A DNA stretch of 64,000 nucleotides from positions 1-64,000 of the forward strand of contig JBGSNX010000039.1 in assembly GCA_041739465.1 (NCBI GenBank). Direction: 5' to 3'. The stretch is from BOKV01 sp041739465 (GTDB taxonomy: Bacteria; Pseudomonadota; Alphaproteobacteria; Rhizobiales; Rhizobiaceae). Position numbers and translations under genes: made by a program. Positions 59,826 to 64,000 of this stretch are shown in pieces. Under the pieces are notes generated by a model. That model worked only from the letters and a program-made list of their open reading frames with translations, ran no database searches and had not been told where the DNA came from. The stretch's first letter is position 1. The number at the start of each line of letters is the position of its first letter.

Positions 59826-61088
59826 TCACGCCTTTGCAAGTTCGCCCGCCAGCAGGGTTTGCAATTTTCCGATGGTGGAGAGGTGATCAAACTGCCTGCG
59901 CACCTTGTGCTCCCCGGCAGCGCCAAGGCTTGCGCGCAATGCGGGGTCGCGTGCCAGCCTTTCCAGTTCAAGCGCCAGGCCCTGGGTGTCATCGGGCTCG
60001 ACGAACACGCCGTTGACGCCGTTTTCGATCAGTTCCGGGATGCCGGAAACCGCAGTGGTCAATACCGCGAGGCCCTGTGACTGGGCTTCAACGATCACAT
60101 TGGGCAAGCCGTCGCGGTCGCCGGTATCGTCGATCCGGCAGGGCAGCACGAACAGATCGGCCCCGCGATAAGCTGCAAGCACTTCGGACTGGGCCCTTGA
60201 GCCAGCAAATTCACACCTTTCCGCAATGCCAAGATTGGTGGCTTGCGCCTTGAGTTTTTCACGCAGCGGCCCGCCGCCAATGTGCAGCCAGCGCCAATCA
60301 AGATCTGCGGGGAGCAACGCCAGGGCCGAGACCAGGGTGTCGAGACCCTTTTTGTTCACCGCCCTTCCAACGGTCACAAATTGAACAGGAGCCGCACGAT
60401 GGCCGGTCTTGGCCGGTGGCGGGGGAAATCGCGACAGGTCCAGTCCGTGGTAGACCAGATGCACCTTGGCCGGATCAGGCGCGTGGCTTTGCAGTTCCGC
60501 CTGTCCACCTGCTGTGCATGTGACACACCAACGGCACTCACCAAGCTTTTGCGACAGTTCCCAGCCGGGCGTCGTCCAGATGTCCTTGGCATGCGCTGAA
60601 ATGGCAAAGGGAATTGCGGTGATCAGGCTTGCATAGCGGGCCGCAGAGGTCGGCGTATGGATGAAATGGGCGTAGAGGAAGGAGAGTGTGGGCGCATATT
60701 CAGCGGCAAGTACCAGACCCTGCCCGAAACGCCGAAAGCGGTTCGGGGTAAAGTCGCGCGGCAGGTCCTGAAAGAACGCCTTGCGCGCTGCCGGATATCC
60801 GGGAAGTTTTCTTGCCTGCCACCAAGCGCGCAATACCCGCATGGGTTCCTGGTGCACATATTCGGGCAAGTAGTGAACTTGTGCCTCGATTTCATGGTGT
60901 ATCGGATGGCGCGCCTTGTCGGTGGGATGGCGCAAGGAAATGATGTCGATCTTGAACCCGGCGCGCTCAAGTTCCCGGATTTCCTGCGCAATGAAGGTTT
61001 CCGACAGGCGCGGATAGCCCTTCAGCACGATGCCAAGTTTCTTGGCGGGATCAGGCTTCAAGGCTGGGGACCCGGATGCCCTCTGCAT
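59826..61088 (-). CDS. family 4 glycosyltransferase
   Basis: 420-aa GT-B retaining transferase. The C-terminal domain has VTVGRAVNKKGLDTLVSALALL, then GGPLREKLKAQATNLGIAERCEFAG, and the donor-binding IVEAQSQGLAVLTTAVSGIPELIENGVNG. The N-terminal domain starts LGIVLKGYPRLSETFIAQEIRELERAG. It overlaps the upstream transferase gene by 38 bp when begun at ATG 61088; an in-frame TTG at 61061 is an alternative with a shorter overlap. It works on a polysaccharide repeat or glycolipid. Confidence 0.9.
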   Translation of the reverse strand: MQRASGSPALKPDPAKKLGIVLKGYPRLSETFIAQEIRELERAGFKIDIISLRHPTDKARHPIHHEIEAQVHYLPEYVHQEPMRVLRAWWQARKLPGYPAARKAFFQDLPRDFTPNRFRRFGQGLVLAAEYAPTLSFLYAHFIHTPTSAARYASLITAIPFAISAHAKDIWTTPGWELSQKLGECRWCVTCTAGGQAELQSHAPDPAKVHLVYHGLDLSRFPPPPAKTGHRAAPVQFVTVGRAVNKKGLDTLVSALALLPADLDWRWLHIGGGPLREKLKAQATNLGIAERCEFAGSRAQSEVLAAYRGADLFVLPCRIDDTGDRDGLPNVIVEAQSQGLAVLTTAVSGIPELIENGVNGVFVEPDDTQGLALELERLARDPALRASLGAAGEHKVRRQFDHLSTIGKLQTLLAGELAKA

Positions 61089-62286
61089 TGCGACGGTTGG
61101 CCGGAATGCGCGTGCCGCTCACGAGTTTTTCAATGTCATCGCAAATGACATCAAGGCCTGCCATGTCTCCGGGCGCAAGGCTCACTCTGGGTTCGGCAAG
61201 TTCCGGCAACCGGCGAAGTGCCCTCGCCATGACATCGGGGATGGAGGCCTCTTCGGGGGTCAGCATTTCGCAAAGTCCGACTTCCCTCGCCCGGCTGGCC
61301 CGGATGTACTGTTCCTGGCGCGGATGGGTGCGCGGCACAAAAAGCGCCTTGCGGTTGAAAGAAAGCACCTCGCAAAAGGTATTGTAGCCGCACATGCCGA
61401 CAACACCGACGGAATTGGCCAACAAGACTTCCAGCCGCGATTCAAAGTCGATGACATTGACATTGGCAAGCCGTGAGGCCCGCAGCCTGATCCGCTCGCG
61501 GTTTTCTGACTTCATGAACGGGCCAAGCACCATGACAATGGGATAGTCGTTCTGCCAGTCATGTTCGCGGGCAGCCAGAACCTGCTCCATCATCGCGCTG
61601 CCATCGCCTCCGCCACCGGCGGTCACAAGGATGTAATTGTCCGGCAGGAAATGCATATCGGAAAACTGGCTTGCTGGAAGCTCGCGCTCAAGCCAGCCGA
61701 CATGCAGCAGCCGCTTTTCGACCTCAAGCGGAACTTTCAGCCCATCCAGCGGGTTCCAGAACTGCTCCGGACCGTAAACCCAAATGCGGTCATAATATTC
61801 GGCAATCTTTGCCAGCATGGATTTTGGCGTCCACTCGCGCTCAAGATGATCGGGCGAATCCATGACGTCGCGCAGGCCAAGCACGGTCTTGACGGGCGAA
61901 TCCTTGAGCATTTGAAGGGTTGGAATCAGTTCACCCTTCAAGCCCAGCGGTTCCTTGTCGACGATGAACAGGTCTGGCTGAAACGCTTCCGCCGTGCGCT
62001 GGATGATCAGCTTGCGCATGGTCAGGATGTCTTCAAGGTCGATATACTCGCCAATGGAGTCATACTCGCCGTTGTAGAGCTTTATGACACTGGGGATTTT
62101 CACGAAATCGACGCGGGCGCGAAAATCGAATGCGCCTGCAATCTGCGATCCGGATATGATGATGACGTTGACGCCCTTGTACCGATCAACAATCGCGTGG
62201 GCAATTGCCCGGCAGCGGCGCAAATGGCCGAGCCCGAACGTGTCGTGGCTGTACATCAGGATGCGAACATGTTCGAGACGTTTCAT
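61051..62286 (-). CDS. GT28-like glycosyltransferase
   Basis: 411-aa GT-B protein. MKRLEHVRILMYSHDTFGLGHLRRCRAIAHAI is the first Rossmann motif. AGGGGDGSAMMEQ and MCGYNTFCEVLSFNRKALFVPRTHPRQEQYIRA form the donor site, parallel to the gene at 58647. I chose ATG 62286 because family similarity starts there; a longer frame reaches 62334. It is the first gene of the three-gene unit and is divergent from another glycosyltransferase. Confidence 0.82.
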   Translation of the reverse strand: MKRLEHVRILMYSHDTFGLGHLRRCRAIAHAIVDRYKGVNVIIISGSQIAGAFDFRARVDFVKIPSVIKLYNGEYDSIGEYIDLEDILTMRKLIIQRTAEAFQPDLFIVDKEPLGLKGELIPTLQMLKDSPVKTVLGLRDVMDSPDHLEREWTPKSMLAKIAEYYDRIWVYGPEQFWNPLDGLKVPLEVEKRLLHVGWLERELPASQFSDMHFLPDNYILVTAGGGGDGSAMMEQVLAAREHDWQNDYPIVMVLGPFMKSENRERIRLRASRLANVNVIDFESRLEVLLANSVGVVGMCGYNTFCEVLSFNRKALFVPRTHPRQEQYIRASRAREVGLCEMLTPEEASIPDVMARALRRLPELAEPRVSLAPGDMAGLDVICDDIEKLVSGTRIPANRRNAEGIRVPSLEA

Positions 62287-62482
62287 GGTGGCGCGTTTTC
62301 TCGTTTTGCCTTGAAGAAAAAGGTTCAGTTTCACAACGCGCCTGCCGTAGCGTCATTCGGACAAGCAGGCCTTTCACCCCGATCTTCTAGCCCAAAATGC
62401 ACATGCTGCTCAAGCTGGAAGCGACCTTGATTGAAAAAGTGAAAACCGCCACAAAACAGTTGAAACCGCACTGGAACAAACC

Positions 62483-63604
62483 TTGCCCCCACGCGTCGCA
62501 TTCTATGCCCCGTTGAAGCCGCCGGACCATCCAATTCCATCGGGTGACAGGCAGATGGCGCGAATGCTTTTTGCGGCGTTGCAAAAGTCCGGGCTGGATG
62601 TGTTCCAGGCCAGCCGCGAAATCCTCTATTCCAAGCGGGCAGGCAGCGAATACATGGCTGCGCGAAAGGCAACGGCACTTGCCGAGGCCGACAGGCTGAG
62701 CACGGCATTTGCAACCGACGGCGTACCCGCGCTCTGGTTCTCTTATCACCCCTATGACAAATCACCTGATTGGCTGGGCGAGGAAATCTGCGCGCGCTTT
62801 TCGATCCCGCTGGTAACGGCGGAACCTTGCAAGACCGGGCAAGGCCCCAATGGCGAGTGGCTGCCATGGCGCGAACAGTCCATGCGCATCATCGCCTCGG
62901 CTGCAATGAATTTTGTCATGACACATTCGGACCGCGAGTTTCTGGCCGGCTTTGTGCCTGATGAACGTATCGAGTGGTTTGACCCGTTTGTGGATGCATC
63001 GCTGCTTGTCTCGGACCCGCTGAATGCAGACCCATGGTCGGGCGGTGAGGGACTGAAACTGTTGACAGTTGGCATGATGCGGCAGGGAGCCAAACTCGAA
63101 AGCTATACGGTACTGGCACAGGCGCTGGCGCAACTGCATGCGCTTCCATGGACTTTGGTGATTGCCGGCGGCGGCCCGGGCGAGGAAGAAGTCCGCGGCT
63201 TGTTTTCCATGTTTTCGCATGATCGGGTGCGGTTTGCCGGGGTGCGCCCTGCAGGCGAAGTTCTGAGCATGATGGAAGCGGCGGATCTGCTTGCCTGGCC
63301 CGGATGCCGCGAAGCCTATGGCATGGTCTATCTGGAAGCTGCCAGCCGTGGGACCCCGGCAGTGGCACTCAACACAATGGGCGTGCCAAGGGTGGTCGAA
63401 CATGGCAGAACCGGCCTGCTTGCTGATCCTGACAAGCCCGGCGACTACGCAAAGGCACTTCGCCAGATGATCACCGACCAGGCCTTGCGGAACCAGCTTG
63501 GCAATGGCGCGAAGTCGTTTGTCGAAGGTGAACGTTCCGGGGAAGCAGCATCGGCACATTTGCGCCGGGTGATAGATCAGGTGCTTGCGAAGGCAGGACG
63601 ATGA
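62483..63604 (+). CDS. glycosyltransferase (GT4-like)
   Basis: 373-aa GT-B transferase. It starts at TTG 62483 (PPRVAFYAPLKPPDHPIPSGDRQMARMLF), followed by the donor region GMVYLEAASRGTPAVALNTMGVPRVVEHGRTGLLADPDKPGDYAKAL. No good ribosome site is seen before the TTG. It is divergent from the transferase that starts at 62286 and overlaps the deacetylase-like gene by 4 bp (ATGA), so these two are coupled. Confidence 0.87.
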   Translation: MPPRVAFYAPLKPPDHPIPSGDRQMARMLFAALQKSGLDVFQASREILYSKRAGSEYMAARKATALAEADRLSTAFATDGVPALWFSYHPYDKSPDWLGEEICARFSIPLVTAEPCKTGQGPNGEWLPWREQSMRIIASAAMNFVMTHSDREFLAGFVPDERIEWFDPFVDASLLVSDPLNADPWSGGEGLKLLTVGMMRQGAKLESYTVLAQALAQLHALPWTLVIAGGGPGEEEVRGLFSMFSHDRVRFAGVRPAGEVLSMMEAADLLAWPGCREAYGMVYLEAASRGTPAVALNTMGVPRVVEHGRTGLLADPDKPGDYAKALRQMITDQALRNQLGNGAKSFVEGERSGEAASAHLRRVIDQVLAKAGR

Positions 63605-64000
63605 CCAATCCTCAAATGGCACTTGCCGATGAATTGCGTGAATGGGACATCTCAGGAGCCAGGCCACGCCTTTTCTTGCGCGATGACGATGCCATTTGCG
63701 ACACCCCTGCCCTGCGCCAATTGTTCGGGTTCTGCGAAAAAAACAGCGCGCCATTGCTGCTGGCGTCCATTCCGCAACCGGCTCAAAAGAGCCTTGGTGA
63801 AGCGGTTCAATCCTTTGGGCTGGCAACAGGCGCGGTGCATGGATTTGCGCATCTGAGCCATTCCCCCGCCGGGGAAAAGCCATGCGAACTGGGAAGGCAC
63901 CGGCCAGTCGCAATTGTCATCAACGAACTTCTCCAGGGTCGCGAAAAACTCGAAGGGTTGTTTGGCGGCAAGGTTTCAGGCCTTCTCGTTCCACCCTGGA
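63601..64000 (+). CDS. NodB-like polysaccharide deacetylase (partial)
   Basis: 133 residues are visible before the window ends. RPRLFLRDDDAI holds the acidic metal and catalytic motif, VHGFAHLSHSP provides the HxxxH metal ligands, and LLVPPW matches the third NodB motif. This is a metal-dependent deacetylase of the polysaccharide deacetylase superfamily, cytosolic in its visible part. It starts within the stop of the glycosyltransferase gene, so it probably acts on the same glycan or its lipid-linked intermediate. Confidence 0.75.
   Translation, partial: MTNPQMALADELREWDISGARPRLFLRDDDAICDTPALRQLFGFCEKNSAPLLLASIPQPAQKSLGEAVQSFGLATGAVHGFAHLSHSPAGEKPCELGRHRPVAIVINELLQGREKLEGLFGGKVSGLLVPPW

Noticed and set aside
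62762..63913. 383-codon minus-strand frame opposite the last glycosyltransferase
   Set aside because: Covers two coupled plus-strand genes with strong motifs; the antisense frame has none.
1..64000. CRISPR arrays, tRNA/rRNA genes, insertion sequences
   Set aside because: None was recognised by reading both strands; short repeats found are operators or duplicated gene ends.

Overview
The window is chromosomal DNA from an alphaproteobacterium, most likely of the order Hyphomicrobiales (Rhizobiales). The evidence is the gene content: a phnWAY phosphonate operon, TAXI-type TRAP and carbohydrate ABC transporters, an imelysin/DUF1513 iron operon, and two Irr (ICE-type) iron boxes. No rRNA, tRNA, CRISPR array, complete insertion sequence or prophage was seen, and species identity cannot be set from this alone.

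Layout. 1-1.6 kb: the tail of an unidentified gene, a nitronate monooxygenase-type flavoenzyme and a broken LysR regulator. 1.5-7.05 kb: a five-gene minus-strand iron operon (unknown 165-aa protein, imelysin, di-haem oxidoreductase, imelysin-like, Tat-exported DUF1513 protein) with a candidate Irr box upstream. 7.2-13.8 kb: a cluster of two conventional glycosyltransferases, an unrecognised membrane-anchored protein with a glycine-rich C-terminus, two tandem paralogous glycosyltransferase-like proteins and a radical SAM protein; this is the best candidate for an undescribed system. 14.1-15.7 kb: TerC behind a structured leader, and a DUF1579-like protein. 15.8-19.7 kb: phnY, phnA and phnW for 2-aminoethylphosphonate breakdown. 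19.9-21.5 kb: a TetR regulator, a flavin/PNPOx-fold protein and a divergent DsrE-like protein around a perfect palindrome. 21.6-24.2 kb: a CioAB (bd-type) quinol oxidase with its small DUF2474 subunit. 24.2-26.2 kb: an unknown secreted protein plus a decayed duplicate of its C-terminus.

26.2-37.2 kb: a LacI-controlled operon running leftward (LacI, isomerase/epimerase, Gfo/Idh/MocA dehydrogenase, ABC transporter, DhaK-DhaL kinase), which looks like a complete uptake-oxidation-isomerisation-phosphorylation route for a sugar or polyol that passes through a short ketose. 37.3-38.1 kb: ArsH. 38.2-41.3 kb: a TAXI TRAP transporter. 41.5-45.7 kb: a dimethylglycine dehydrogenase-like flavoenzyme and the two AcnX (cis-3-hydroxyproline dehydratase-type) subunits. 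45.7-56.4 kb: a pectin/rhamnogalacturonan-derived uronate module (KduD, KduI, GH105 hydrolase, ABC importer, alpha/beta hydrolase and an unrecognised 841-aa protein). 56.5-57.4 kb: a small AT-rich toxin-antitoxin-like pair. 57.4-58.6 kb: a ferric-iron binding protein with a second Irr-type box. 58.6-64.0 kb: a polysaccharide gene cluster with four glycosyltransferases and a NodB-like deacetylase cut by the window end.

Two themes tie distant parts together. Iron control: both iron loci carry a similar interrupted palindrome about 110 bp upstream of the first gene. Plant-derived and marine-type substrates: uronates, phosphonates, N-methylated amines or hydroxyproline-like compounds and polyols are each served by a compact uptake-plus-catabolism unit.
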